A DNA stretch of 64,000 nt, from assembly GCA_963677245.1 (NCBI GenBank), contig OY781921.1, positions 3,968,001 through 4,032,000 of the forward strand, in the 5' to 3' direction. The DNA is from Saccharicrinis sp963677245. Lineage in GTDB: Bacteria > Bacteroidota > Bacteroidia > Bacteroidales > Marinilabiliaceae. Below are positions 45,682-55,644 of the stretch, piece after piece. The notes under the pieces were generated by a model. The model worked only from the letters and a program-made list of their open reading frames with translations, did not search any database and was not told the DNA's origin. Every line of letters begins with the position of its first letter. Position 1 is the stretch's first letter. A program made the translations under genes and the position numbers.

Positions 45682-45698
45682 TAACAATTTTCAAATTC

Positions 45699-48167
45699 AT
45701 GAGCGCCACATATTTTGCAGATATAATTTTACCGGTTCCATTGCCGCGTTTGTTTACTTACGAAATTCCTGAGGATTGGATAAGTGATGTAGAAATTGGT
45801 ATGCGTGTGGTAGTTCCCTTTGGCAAAAAAAAGTATTATTCCGGAGTGGTTTATGCTATTCACGATCAAAAACCGGAAGCGTATGAAACCAAGGAGATTA
45901 TTTCCTTATTAGATGATGCTCCCGTGGTTAATGATATTCAACTGCATTTTTGGAAATGGATTGCGGAATATTATATGTGTACGCTTGGTGAAGTATATAA
46001 GGCAGCATTGCCTTCTGGTTTAAAATTGGAGAGCGAAACCAAGGTCCATTATAATTCGGAATGGCATCCTGAAGGGAAGCTAAGTGATAAAGAAAGGTTG
46101 GTGCTTGATTATCTTTCAGATAAAAAAGTAGGAACTATTCAGGAATTGAATGGCATTACAGAATTAAAAAACTCGTTGCCAGTCATTAAATCATTGCTCG
46201 ATAAAGAAGCTTTGTTTGTAAGCGAGCGTTTAAAAGATGGATACAAGGCCAAAACAAAAAAGCTGGTGCAGCTTTCTCCTGATTATTATGCAGAGCAAAA
46301 GTTACAGAATGTTTTTACGGAATTGAGTCGGGCAAAAAAGCAGCTAGAGGTCTTAATGGTGTTTTTTACCACGATTGGAGGTGCAAATCAAAGTAATTTT
46401 GGTAAAGCAATTGATAAAAACGAATTACGAGAAAAAAGCGGTGCCTCACTTTCTGTATTAAATGAACTGATTAAAAAAGGTATTTTGTTGGAAGTGGAAG
46501 CTGCTGTTTCCAGACTGCAAACAGATAAGTTAGATACCAGAGAACTGCATCAATTAAATAAAGCGCAACAGCAAGCTAAAGATGAGATAGAATCCCGGTT
46601 TGAAGAAAAAGAGGCTGTTTTACTGCATGGTGTAACATCCAGTGGAAAAACAGAGATTTATATTCATTTGATTCGGGAACAAATAGATAAGGGCAAACAG
46701 GTGCTGTATCTTTTGCCTGAGATTGCGCTAACCACACAAATTACCTCCAGACTTAAAAAAGTATTTGGCAATGAAATAGGTATTTATCATTCTAAATATA
46801 GTGATGCGGAAAGAGTAGAAGTCTGGAATGATATTTTACACAGGGAAAACTACAAGGTTGTAATTGGAGTACGATCTTCTGTTTTTCTGCCGTTTGAAAA
46901 TTTAGGTTTGATTATTATTGATGAGGAGCATGAAAATACATACAAGCAGTTTGATCCAGCTCCCAGATATCATGCCCGTGATGCAGCTATGGTTTTGGCT
47001 CGTCTTCATAAAGCTAAAGTTTTACTGGGCACCGCAACACCATCTATAGAGACTTATCAGAATACGCAATTAGGTAAATATGGATTGGTTGAACTTTTTG
47101 AAAGGTTCGAAGGAATTAAAATGCCTGAAATCGTTACGGTAAATGTGAGAGAGGAGCAACGTAAAAAGCGAATGCAATCTCATTTTTCTCCACAATTGGT
47201 CGAAGAAGTAAATCAGGCTTTGGAAAGAGGAGAACAAGCCATTCTTTTTCAAAACAGAAGAGGATTTTCTCCATATTTAGAATGTGGTCAATGCAGTTGG
47301 GTGCCTAAATGTGATTATTGCGATGTGAGTATGACATACCACAAGCATATCAATCAATTGGTTTGTCATTACTGTGGAAATTCACAATATTTACCTAAAA
47401 CTTGTAAGGCTTGTGGTTCTCCGGCACTACAAACAAAAGGATTCGGAACGGAAAAAATAGAAGAGGAGATAAAAATTATTTTTCCCGATGTAAGTGTTGC
47501 CAGAATGGATTTGGATACTTCCAGAACTCGAAAATCACACGAAACCTTAATCGGGCGCTTTGAAAGAGGAGATGTAGATATTCTGATAGGTACACAAATG
47601 ATATCTAAAGGTCTGGATTTTGATAATGTGAGTGTGGTAGGTATTTTAAATGCCGACAGTATGCTAAATTATCCCGACTTTAGAGCTTTTGAGCGCAGCT
47701 TTCAGATGATGGCACAAGTGGGAGGTAGAGCAGGAAGAAAGTTTAAACAGGGAAAGGTAATTCTACAAACCAGCAATCCGGATAATCCAGTCATTAGAGA
47801 TGTAATCAATCATAACTTTCTCAATCATTTTAAAGCAGAGCTAGCCGAAAGGGAAGCTTTTAAATATCCGCCGTTTTATAGACTTATTTATCTAACCATC
47901 CGTCATAAAAATCCAAATACAGTTGAACAGGCATCTGATTATTTAGGACAATATCTTCGCAATGTTTTTAATGAACGGGTAGTTGGTCCGCAAGCACCTA
48001 CCATAAGTAAAATTCAGAATTGGCATATCAGAAAGATCATGTTAAAAGTAGAAGGAGGTGTGTCTTTGCCAAAGGTTAAAGAAATGATACGCTCTGCTAT
48101 TGATACAGTGGTTAGCCATCCCGGTTTCAAAGCAGTGAGTGTTCAGGCAGATGTTGATCCAATGTAG
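45699..48167 (+). CDS. priA: Primosomal replication restart helicase PriA
   Basis: Superfamily 2 helicase that reloads the replisome at stalled forks. The start at 45699 (MSATYFADIILPVPLPRLF) is chosen because the conserved PriA N-terminus begins there and a promoter occupies the preceding in-frame bases; the frame is open back to 45630. Walker A is HGVTSSGKTEIY and Walker B is IIIDEEHENTYKQ. The zinc-binding insert has paired Cys (CGQCSWVPKCDYCD, then CHYCG and CKACG). Motifs V/VI appear in GTQMISKGLDFDNV and QVGGRAGR. Length from this start is 822 aa, normal for the phylum. Confidence 0.95.
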   Translation: MSATYFADIILPVPLPRLFTYEIPEDWISDVEIGMRVVVPFGKKKYYSGVVYAIHDQKPEAYETKEIISLLDDAPVVNDIQLHFWKWIAEYYMCTLGEVYKAALPSGLKLESETKVHYNSEWHPEGKLSDKERLVLDYLSDKKVGTIQELNGITELKNSLPVIKSLLDKEALFVSERLKDGYKAKTKKLVQLSPDYYAEQKLQNVFTELSRAKKQLEVLMVFFTTIGGANQSNFGKAIDKNELREKSGASLSVLNELIKKGILLEVEAAVSRLQTDKLDTRELHQLNKAQQQAKDEIESRFEEKEAVLLHGVTSSGKTEIYIHLIREQIDKGKQVLYLLPEIALTTQITSRLKKVFGNEIGIYHSKYSDAERVEVWNDILHRENYKVVIGVRSSVFLPFENLGLIIIDEEHENTYKQFDPAPRYHARDAAMVLARLHKAKVLLGTATPSIETYQNTQLGKYGLVELFERFEGIKMPEIVTVNVREEQRKKRMQSHFSPQLVEEVNQALERGEQAILFQNRRGFSPYLECGQCSWVPKCDYCDVSMTYHKHINQLVCHYCGNSQYLPKTCKACGSPALQTKGFGTEKIEEEIKIIFPDVSVARMDLDTSRTRKSHETLIGRFERGDVDILIGTQMISKGLDFDNVSVVGILNADSMLNYPDFRAFERSFQMMAQVGGRAGRKFKQGKVILQTSNPDNPVIRDVINHNFLNHFKAELAEREAFKYPPFYRLIYLTIRHKNPNTVEQASDYLGQYLRNVFNERVVGPQAPTISKIQNWHIRKIMLKVEGGVSLPKVKEMIRSAIDTVVSHPGFKAVSVQADVDPM

Positions 48168-48633
48168 TGATTAAATTTTTACATTTTAACACTTTTCTTT
48201 ACATGGAAATAGTCTATTATAACAATATAGACCAATCTTCTATCTAACAGTAAGTGAATTGTGTAAATTGTTCTTTCCGTGAAATTGTAATAGGTTTTTA
48301 CTCCGCAGATTTTGTGTAAAAAACACAAGTGTAAACAAAAGTTAAAAAGCGTGTATAATAACTAATTCGCCATTGGGTTGATGAGTGGTTTTATAAATGG
48401 CAGTATGTGAATTAGTTGTAAGGGTGTAAGGTTGACGATTATGAGATGTTGTTATTTGTTGTAAAAAAATAACAATGATTAATTAGTTCTCTAAGAATGA
48501 CAAATTTAGATAGCTGGCCTTTTTATTCATTCTGTAATTTTAATGTAATCGAACTACAAAATACGCTCTTAGTTGAAAGAGGTGTTTTATGTAAAGGAGA
48601 GTAGAAAACCTTAATTGCTAATTAAAATTTAGA
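48168..48633. other. 466-bp gene-free region with nested palindrome
   Basis: AT-rich spacer between priA and the LamG protein gene, with no ORF of note. It contains TTGTGT-N5-ACACAA near 48313-48329 and a longer nested hairpin at 48360-48417. The promoter of the surface-protein gene must lie here, but I cannot place it with confidence. Confidence 0.6.
48360..48417 (+). other. Nested stem-loop upstream of the LamG protein gene
   Basis: AACTAATTC (48360-48368) pairs exactly with GAATTAGTT (48409-48417). Directly inside, GCCATT (48369-48374) pairs with AATGGC (48396-48401) across a 7-nt bulge on one side. No T-run follows. Candidate structured RNA or protein-binding site; strand not determined by the sequence. 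Confidence 0.45.
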
Positions 48634-50448
48634 ATGTTTATGAAAAAATTTTATCTATTATTTATTGTATTGTGCGTTGCTGCATTTTTTAATGTAAATG
48701 CACAAAATTTAATTTATTCGGAAGACTTTGAAGGGGATGTTTCTGATTTAACTATTGTTGGCCCTGCGGATGCTACAATTGGTGTTTTTGAAGATTCTGG
48801 AGATGCAGATCATGGAACGGTATTTCACAACAACCCAACTTCTACAACTGATGCAAGAACTCGTTATCTACAATTGCCAGCTACAATTTTCTCAGATGCA
48901 CAAGCTGCGATTAATGCATCTCAAGGTTTGACAATTTCATTTTGGGTAAATGATAATAGTGTTGGTGTAGATGCAGATGGATATTGGTGGTCTGCTATGT
49001 TTAGTGCCTATGCTGCAGCTCCTGCTCCAAACAATGACAAACCAATGTTTCAGTTAAACACAAACAAAAGATTAAATGTGAATTTTGACTTAGTAAATTC
49101 AGATGGAAATAACTATGGTTGGTTTGATAACATTGACTGGGGTGCAGATAATTTGGAAGTGGTTTGGCTTGATAACGGAGGTTGGCATTTTTATACAATC
49201 GTGTTAACGCCAACTTCATCAAATGTATATATTGATGGCGTGCTGTCAAGTACTAAAGTAGCAGATACAAATAATGGCACAAGAATCGATGGTCTTTTTA
49301 ATGTTATAGGAGACTTAACATACATTACAATCGGAGGTAATTCTGCTTGGGATTGGGGTGATGGAGATACACCTTTTTCTTATGACAAAATTAAAATTTA
49401 TGATGATGTTTTATCATCAGCTCAAATTATATCCTTAATGAATACTGACGATATTGTTGCTCCTATTTTAACAGTTGACAAGTCAAGTTTATATTTCGAT
49501 GATATTTCTACTGAAGGTTCTATTGTGGTTAATGGTTTAAATTTAACCGGAGATATAAGTATTGTAGCACCTACAGGAATTACTGTTGATCCAACTTCTA
49601 TCTCTGCTGCAAGTGCAGAAGATGTTACAGTAACTGTTACTTATGATGGCTCTACAGTTGTAGATGGAGACATTACATTAACAAGTGGTGATTTAGTTGA
49701 AACAGTTGCTGTATTAACTTCAAATAATGATTGTTTTATTCCATTGCATGATGCCGGTAATATGATCACAGATCCTACTTTTAGTGCTGCTACACTTGCA
49801 GAAGGAGGTTTTGGTGGATGGGGGCCAACAGCAATTACAAATGAAGGAGCCTATTGTGGAAGAGGAAGTGCATATGTTCGTGGTTCATGTTGGCCTGATG
49901 GGGGGTCTATTGACTTTACTTTAAGTGCTGCTAATGGAACTCAATTAAAAGCAAATACAACTTATAGACTTCGTGCAATGATCAACTCTCAGGCAACGCC
50001 AGGAACTATTTTTCAGTTAGTGGTCGCCGGAGATAATGCAGGTAATATATATTTTGATATTGCCGAAACAACAGGTTGGGAGCAGTTTGATCAAACTTTT
50101 ACAACTAGTGCATCTGTAGGAGATGGAGGTCTTTATTTTAATTCTTGTGCTGCAGATCAAGGTAAAACGTCACCTGCAATTACAGATACTTGTTTTATTG
50201 ATAATTATGAATTGTATGAAGAGATTACAACAGATGTTGAATCTTCTACATCTGGAGCAAAAGTATATGCTACAAGTGGAATGATTAAAGTTGAAGTTGA
50301 TGCTGTATCATCTGTTGTGGTTTATTCTTTAGATGGTAAAGTAGTAGCTTCAGAAACTGTTGAGAGTTCAGAGACTATTCCTGTATCAGCTGGATTATAT
50401 ATAGTTGTTATTAATGGAGAGGCAACTAAAGTAATGGTTTCTAAATAA
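48634..50448 (+). CDS. Secreted LamG-domain protein with C-terminal sorting-like domain
   Basis: It has a signal peptide (residues 1-23, ending NVNAQ). A LamG/concanavalin-type domain (about 25-270) includes GLTISFWVNDNS and WHFYTIVLTPTSSNVYIDGVL (WHFYTIVLTPTSS). An Ig-like domain follows (about 275-365, DKSSLYFDDISTEGSIVVNG), then a beta-jellyroll, carbohydrate-binding-like region (about 370-525). The last 70 residues resemble a type IX sorting domain (VVVYSLDGKVVASE ... VSAGLYIVVINGEATKV). No catalytic residues are evident. Probably a surface adhesin or glycan binder. Codon use looks plainer and more AT-rich than in its neighbours, and the many Asp/Thr/Ser residues fit an exported protein. 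Confidence 0.82.
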   Translation: MFMKKFYLLFIVLCVAAFFNVNAQNLIYSEDFEGDVSDLTIVGPADATIGVFEDSGDADHGTVFHNNPTSTTDARTRYLQLPATIFSDAQAAINASQGLTISFWVNDNSVGVDADGYWWSAMFSAYAAAPAPNNDKPMFQLNTNKRLNVNFDLVNSDGNNYGWFDNIDWGADNLEVVWLDNGGWHFYTIVLTPTSSNVYIDGVLSSTKVADTNNGTRIDGLFNVIGDLTYITIGGNSAWDWGDGDTPFSYDKIKIYDDVLSSAQIISLMNTDDIVAPILTVDKSSLYFDDISTEGSIVVNGLNLTGDISIVAPTGITVDPTSISAASAEDVTVTVTYDGSTVVDGDITLTSGDLVETVAVLTSNNDCFIPLHDAGNMITDPTFSAATLAEGGFGGWGPTAITNEGAYCGRGSAYVRGSCWPDGGSIDFTLSAANGTQLKANTTYRLRAMINSQATPGTIFQLVVAGDNAGNIYFDIAETTGWEQFDQTFTTSASVGDGGLYFNSCAADQGKTSPAITDTCFIDNYELYEEITTDVESSTSGAKVYATSGMIKVEVDAVSSVVVYSLDGKVVASETVESSETIPVSAGLYIVVINGEATKVMVSK

Positions 50449-50607
50449 GAAGTAAGCCTTTTTAAAGAAGGAGTTTGCCAGTTTTTCTGGTAAGCTCTTT
50501 TAACTAGTAGTTATTAGAAGTTTGACTTACAATTGCTATAATTTATTATACAGGAATTTGGTGAGTTTTCTTTTATAGCTTTTCATATAATAATTGAAAG
50601 TTGGTGT

Positions 50608-50650
50608 CCAACTACTGTTGCTAACGAGTAACGGTAGTTGGAATTTTTTT
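50608..50650 (+). terminator. Terminator of the LamG protein gene
   Basis: CCAACTAC (50608-50615) pairs with GTAGTTGG (50634-50641), with inner GTT/AAC pairing, followed by AATTTTTTT. It ends immediately before the convergent SGNH hydrolase gene. No T-run on the other strand. Confidence 0.9.
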
Positions 50651-50654
50651 GTAT

Positions 50655-51431
50655 TTATTTCAGCAGGGCATTGATTATTTCTGCCTCATAGGCAACCCAA
50701 TTTTCATAGCCTTTCCCATTCAAATGCACACCATCTTTGGTGAGTTCTTTTTTCATTTGTCCATCTGTGTCAACAAAAACACTATAAAGATCAATGACCT
50801 TATAATAACCTTTCTTCTCATTCTGCTTAATTATTGCATTAACGAGAACTATATCATCTTTAAGGTGTAGCCTTCTGGTTGGTAATATAGTTCTAATATA
50901 AATTTTTGTATCAGGTAAATTTTTGTTCAATATTCGTGAAATCTTAACCAGATTTTTACCAACATATTTTGGTGAAGGAATAATCTTATCATAAATAAGA
51001 TTGGGACGATTTTCTTCTTGGTGATGTATATTTGATAAGTCGTTAATGCCAATTAAAATAAAAATGGCTTTGGGTTTATAATAAATAATTTCGTCTAACC
51101 TTTTCAATACACCATCTGTTATATCACCGGCAATTCCACGGTTTTTAATTGTTTTAGTTCCAAATTTTTCATTCCAATCTCTTCCTTGTTCGGTAATGCT
51201 ATTGCCTATAAAAACAATATCGCCAAAGTTTAAAGGATTCTTTTTAAAAGTTTTTATCCTTTGCTTATAATGGTTTTGTGTCCAGTTGTTATGGTATTTA
51301 ATTATGGTTGATTCCGAGGGGTAAAGTTTTGATAGTTTGATAGAATCATTACTCTGTTTTTGAGCTAAAGAACCTTGAGTAATTAATAGTATTAAGAATA
51401 AATATGTGATTGATAAGTATTTTCTAATCAT
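50655..51431 (-). CDS. Secreted SGNH/GDSL-family esterase
   Basis: Hydrolase of the GDSL fold, likely an acetyl or acyl esterase. Block I is FIGNSITEQG with nucleophile Ser (Ser91 when counted from the longer frame start at 51470). Block II is KNRGIAGDITDGVLKRL, block III IGINDLSN, and block V DGVHLNGKGY with the catalytic Asp/His pair. I prefer the start at 51431, which gives a standard signal peptide (MIRKYLSITYLFLILLITQG); the frame is open to 51470. It is convergent with the LamG gene and divergent from the large sensor gene. Confidence 0.88.
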   Translation of the reverse strand: MIRKYLSITYLFLILLITQGSLAQKQSNDSIKLSKLYPSESTIIKYHNNWTQNHYKQRIKTFKKNPLNFGDIVFIGNSITEQGRDWNEKFGTKTIKNRGIAGDITDGVLKRLDEIIYYKPKAIFILIGINDLSNIHHQEENRPNLIYDKIIPSPKYVGKNLVKISRILNKNLPDTKIYIRTILPTRRLHLKDDIVLVNAIIKQNEKKGYYKVIDLYSVFVDTDGQMKKELTKDGVHLNGKGYENWVAYEAEIINALLK

Positions 51432-51595
51432 TTTATTTTCTTTTAAATAAGGCTTAAAAATAGACTTCATAGTTCAAAAAATCATGTAGAATTGTTTTAA
51501 GGTATGGATAATTGTGTTTCAAAATTCTTCTAATCGCTTGAAGTAATGCGTAGACCAACTTTTGTGCAGGTGTAGCAATGTGCAGTTCAAATAAC

Positions 51596-51603
51596 TATTT
51601 TTG
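51596..51603 (+). promoter_or_regulatory. -7 box upstream of the hybrid sensor gene
   Basis: TATTTTTG matches TAnnTTTG; transcription would begin near 51608. No -33 element at the expected spacing is clear. Confidence 0.35.
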
Positions 51604-51675
51604 TAAAAGTTATTATATTGTAAAAGATTGGAACATACAAATGTATGAGTGCCTCGTGATATGTATAATGATGGT

Positions 51676-54600
51676 ATGACAATAAAAATTGGATTTATAA
51701 TAATATTTGTTTGTTGGGCAAGTACATTGGCGTCAAAGAGCAATGATAGACTTGTTGCTCCAAATTATTCTGTTCACGCCCAATGGAAAATGCAGCACCT
51801 ATCGGTTGATGAAGGCTTATCAAACAACTATGTAAAATCCATTACCCAGGATAAATACGGGTATATATGGATTGCTACCGTTTTTGGCTTAAACAGGTTT
51901 GATGGTTTAAGAACTCAATATTATTTTTATAATGATGAAGATGTAAATTCGTTGAATTCAAACTATATTTCTGCCTTGTATTGTGATGCAGATAGTAATT
52001 TATGGATTGGTACTGATAAAGGATTACATCAATATGATTACTTGAAGCAAGAGTTTATTCGTGTTACTTTAAAAGATAGTTTAAACAAAGAAGTATTTGC
52101 CATTGCTCAAGGTGAAGATAAGCGTTTGTGGGTTGGCACTTCTTCCGGTCTGTTTTTTAAAAAGGATTCTAAAGCCGATTGGGAAAAGCTATCGTTAATT
52201 AACAAAGGTTTACCCAATGATTCCATATATAGAGTGTTGGTTGATAGAAAAAGTAACCTTTGGATCAGTACCTATCAAACCGGTCTGTATTTTTATAACA
52301 AAGAATCAGGAAAAGTAACTTCATTCAGGCGTAAGCCAAATAATCCTTCTTCCCTGGCTGATGATTGGGTACATTGTCTGTATTTGGATAAAGATGATGA
52401 TCTTTGGGTGGGAACATATAATTCAGGTTTCTGTAGATTAAACAAGACAGATAGTACTTTTGTAAATTATATTCTCGATCCAAACCAGGAATTTACCAAG
52501 CGTGTTAGGACTATTTTTGAGGATAAAAATGGACGATTATTTCTAGGAAGCAGACAGGGACTGTTTTTGTTTGATAAAGATGAAGAAAGAGCTTATTTGT
52601 ACGGATTAAATACGCACCCGGTAACTCAATTGAGTCAAAATTCTATTACTTATAGTTTTTGCGATAATAACCAGAATATTTGGTTGGGAACGCATTCGGG
52701 AGGTGTGAGTTATGCAAATATGTATGCTAAGCAAATTATTCACTACAAAAGCATTCCTGGTGACAGCCGTTTTTTGAATACGGGAGCTGTACATTGTTTT
52801 GAGGAGCTTGGAAATTATCTTTTAGTTGGAACTGAAAAAGGGGTTAATGTCCTCAATAAGAAGAGTAATGATTTTTCTTATTTGAAAAATACTCCCAACG
52901 ATCCTTCTTCTATTAGTTATAATGATGTTAAACAAATAGCCGTTTCGTCCCCGGATAGTATATGGATTGCAACCAACAAGGGAGGGCTCGACTTAGTAGG
53001 TTCTGATTTTAAAGTTAAGCGTCATTTTGTACATAATCATTTGGACACCTCGTCCTTGCCCACGAATAATCTTTACAATGTGCATGTGGATCGCTATCAA
53101 AATATTTGGGTTGTCGGCAACAAAGATTGGGATAGAAGAAAATGTATATTAAGTAGATACGACAAGGGATCAGATACATTTCTGCATTATGAAGAAGATT
53201 TTTTTATGGGCGTATACGATTTTCATGATCGTAACATGTATGTAGGAGGAGTGTATGGCTTTTATCGGTACGATAAAAAAAATGATCGCTTTGAAGCATT
53301 TGTTGATAGCAATTTAATTTATCGAACAGATGTTTTGTATATGGATGATAAAGGTGATATGTGGGTAGGTAATTACAAGGGTCTTGCTAAGTACGATTTT
53401 AAAAAAGGTGAGTTTGTTGATATTAGTAAGGAATTAAAATTTGGAACGAAGGAGGTATACGGTATTCTTGGAAAAGGAAATACACTTTGGATTTCTTCTA
53501 ATAGTGGATTAATTCGGTTATTAGATATTTATTCAAGTCAGATTAAAAGTAGGATTTATAACCAAGGAGATGGTTTACAAAGTAGAGAGTTTAATTATAA
53601 TGCGTACTATGAAGACAGTAAAGGTTATTATTATTTCGGTGGTGATAATGGGTTTAATAAATTTCACCCGGATAGTATAAAAGATAATCCATATGCTCCT
53701 CATGTGTATTTGACATCATTGCAAATCGGAGAAGATGAAGTGTTACCAAATCAAAAGGTAAATGGGAAAATAATTCTGAGTAAATCTATTGCGGAGACAT
53801 CGGGTATTGAGTTAGGTAATCAAGTAGAGGATTTTACTCTTCGTTTTGATGTGTTGCATTATGCCAATGCCAAGGCTAATTCTTATAAGTATAAAATCAG
53901 ACAATCAGATAAATGGACTTTTGTTAACGCATCACACAATTATATCAACTTTCGTAATTTAAAAGAGGGTGATTATCATTTGGTTATCTATGGAATTAGT
54001 TCCGATGGAGTGGAGAGTAAAACTCCTATTCAACTAGAAATTAAAATTAAACCAGCCTTTTATCAAAGAAATTCCTTTTTTGTTTTACTACTTGTTTTTG
54101 TTGCCTTGGTTGTTATTGCTGCTTTTAGGATAAGAACAAATCAATTAAAAGCTCAAAAACATAAGCTGGAGCAACTTGTGAAAGAAAAAACCAAGAAACT
54201 GGAATGGTCTAATAAGGAATTGCAGGATCAGAAGGAAGAAATAATACAGCAAAGAGATACTATAGCTGAAAAAACAAGAGAGCTGGAGGAGCATACGAAA
54301 ACCCTTCAGAAAAAAGTGTATGAAAGAACGATAGATCTCGAAGATGCAAAAGAGCGCGCTGAACAAAGTAACCGATTGAAAACTGCATTTTTAGAAAATA
54401 TGAGTCATGAGGTTAGAACTCCTTTAAATGCTATTATTGGCTTTATTAATATTATTGATGCTGATAGAGACAATAAAGAAGTTTGGGAGTTTTTTGATTA
54501 TATCCGATCAAGTGGCGATTCTTTAATGAAAATTATTGAAGATATTATTGATTTTTCAAAGATCAAGTCAGGAACACTCGATGTGTTTCTGGAGAAGATG

Positions 54601-55515
54601 CAACTGGATGCTGCTATAGACGACCTTATGTATGTTTATAGTAAAGACCTGTTGAAGCATAATAAGATGTATCATCAGGATGTGACGATGAAAATAGAAA
54701 ATCTGCATAGTCCTGTTGGTTTGGAAATAATCTCAGATATTTATCGCTTCAAGCAATTGTTTGGAAATCTGATCAGCAATGCCATTAAATTTACACATGA
54801 AGGAGAGGTGACTTTTGGTTTGTATAGCCTAGAAAATGGCATTTATACATTTTATGTGAAAGATACAGGGATTGGTATCGATTCAGATAGTTATCAAGAT
54901 ATCTTTCAGAGTTTTCGAAAGTTAGAGGATCGTTCAGATAATTTGTACAGAGGTAATGGACTTGGTTTGTCTATTGCTAAATATCTTGCAGAATCTATGG
55001 AGGGGAGAATATGGTTGGAATCGGTATCTGGCGAGGGGACTAACTTCTTCTTTTCTATAAAAAGTAGCAAGCAAACAACAGAGTCGGTGTATATTAAGAA
55101 TAAAGAGGACGCTGCTGCATTTCAGCTTCCCATTTGGGAAGATAAAACGGTTTTAATTGTAGAAGATGAGGAGGTTAATTTTGAATTTTTAAGTGCCGTT
55201 TTAAAGAAAACGAAAGCGAATATATTACATGCTTCAGATGGACAACAGGCTGTCAGTATGTATCAGCAAAATAAGGAGCGGATTGATATTATTTTAATGG
55301 ATATTAAATTGCCTGTAATGACAGGCTATGAGGCTTCTGAGAAAATTAAAAGTATAAATTCGGATATCCCAATTATTGCACAAACGGCATACGTTTTTTC
55401 TGCAGATTTAGACAAATATAAAGGGGTTATTATTGATGATTTCATTGCAAAACCGATATTTAAAGAAGAGCTTTTGGTAAAAATGGATAAATGGATGAAG
55501 GTTAATGTACAATAG
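51676..55515 (+). CDS. Hybrid two-component sensor kinase with beta-propeller periplasmic domain
   Basis: The domain order is signal peptide (MTIKIGFIIIFVCWASTLAS), about fourteen Reg_prop-type propeller repeats (e.g. GYIWIATVFGLNRFDGL, NLWIGTDKGLHQYD), a Y_Y_Y domain, one membrane helix encoded near 54060-54130, coiled coil, HisKA, HATPase and receiver. The phospho-His is in NMSHEVRTPLNAII (codon 54406-54408). The receiver Asp is in ILMDIKLPVMTG (codon 55300-55302), with the conserved Lys in FIAKPI. Unlike classical HTCS proteins it has no AraC DNA-binding domain at the end, so signal must pass to another regulator. The frame opens at 51649, but 51676 gives the better signal peptide. It is followed by an SGNH-MBOAT pair. 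Confidence 0.9.
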   Translation: MTIKIGFIIIFVCWASTLASKSNDRLVAPNYSVHAQWKMQHLSVDEGLSNNYVKSITQDKYGYIWIATVFGLNRFDGLRTQYYFYNDEDVNSLNSNYISALYCDADSNLWIGTDKGLHQYDYLKQEFIRVTLKDSLNKEVFAIAQGEDKRLWVGTSSGLFFKKDSKADWEKLSLINKGLPNDSIYRVLVDRKSNLWISTYQTGLYFYNKESGKVTSFRRKPNNPSSLADDWVHCLYLDKDDDLWVGTYNSGFCRLNKTDSTFVNYILDPNQEFTKRVRTIFEDKNGRLFLGSRQGLFLFDKDEERAYLYGLNTHPVTQLSQNSITYSFCDNNQNIWLGTHSGGVSYANMYAKQIIHYKSIPGDSRFLNTGAVHCFEELGNYLLVGTEKGVNVLNKKSNDFSYLKNTPNDPSSISYNDVKQIAVSSPDSIWIATNKGGLDLVGSDFKVKRHFVHNHLDTSSLPTNNLYNVHVDRYQNIWVVGNKDWDRRKCILSRYDKGSDTFLHYEEDFFMGVYDFHDRNMYVGGVYGFYRYDKKNDRFEAFVDSNLIYRTDVLYMDDKGDMWVGNYKGLAKYDFKKGEFVDISKELKFGTKEVYGILGKGNTLWISSNSGLIRLLDIYSSQIKSRIYNQGDGLQSREFNYNAYYEDSKGYYYFGGDNGFNKFHPDSIKDNPYAPHVYLTSLQIGEDEVLPNQKVNGKIILSKSIAETSGIELGNQVEDFTLRFDVLHYANAKANSYKYKIRQSDKWTFVNASHNYINFRNLKEGDYHLVIYGISSDGVESKTPIQLEIKIKPAFYQRNSFFVLLLVFVALVVIAAFRIRTNQLKAQKHKLEQLVKEKTKKLEWSNKELQDQKEEIIQQRDTIAEKTRELEEHTKTLQKKVYERTIDLEDAKERAEQSNRLKTAFLENMSHEVRTPLNAIIGFINIIDADRDNKEVWEFFDYIRSSGDSLMKIIEDIIDFSKIKSGTLDVFLEKMQLDAAIDDLMYVYSKDLLKHNKMYHQDVTMKIENLHSPVGLEIISDIYRFKQLFGNLISNAIKFTHEGEVTFGLYSLENGIYTFYVKDTGIGIDSDSYQDIFQSFRKLEDRSDNLYRGNGLGLSIAKYLAESMEGRIWLESVSGEGTNFFFSIKSSKQTTESVYIKNKEDAAAFQLPIWEDKTVLIVEDEEVNFEFLSAVLKKTKANILHASDGQQAVSMYQQNKERIDIILMDIKLPVMTGYEASEKIKSINSDIPIIAQTAYVFSADLDKYKGVIIDDFIAKPIFKEELLVKMDKWMKVNVQ

Positions 55516-55644
55516 GTCTTTCAAGGGTTTACTTTTGCTTGTCAGTTTTTTTAGCCAGTTTCAGTTATTTTGAGAAATTTTTATTATGCTTGTTATGCAT
55601 ATTGGTCAACAGACTTTTTTTATTTCAACACATAGCTTATAAGA

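Noticed and set aside
45630..45698. N-terminal extension of PriA
   Set aside because: The segment contains the promoter boxes and lacks PriA-like residues; ATG 45699 starts at the conserved N-terminus.
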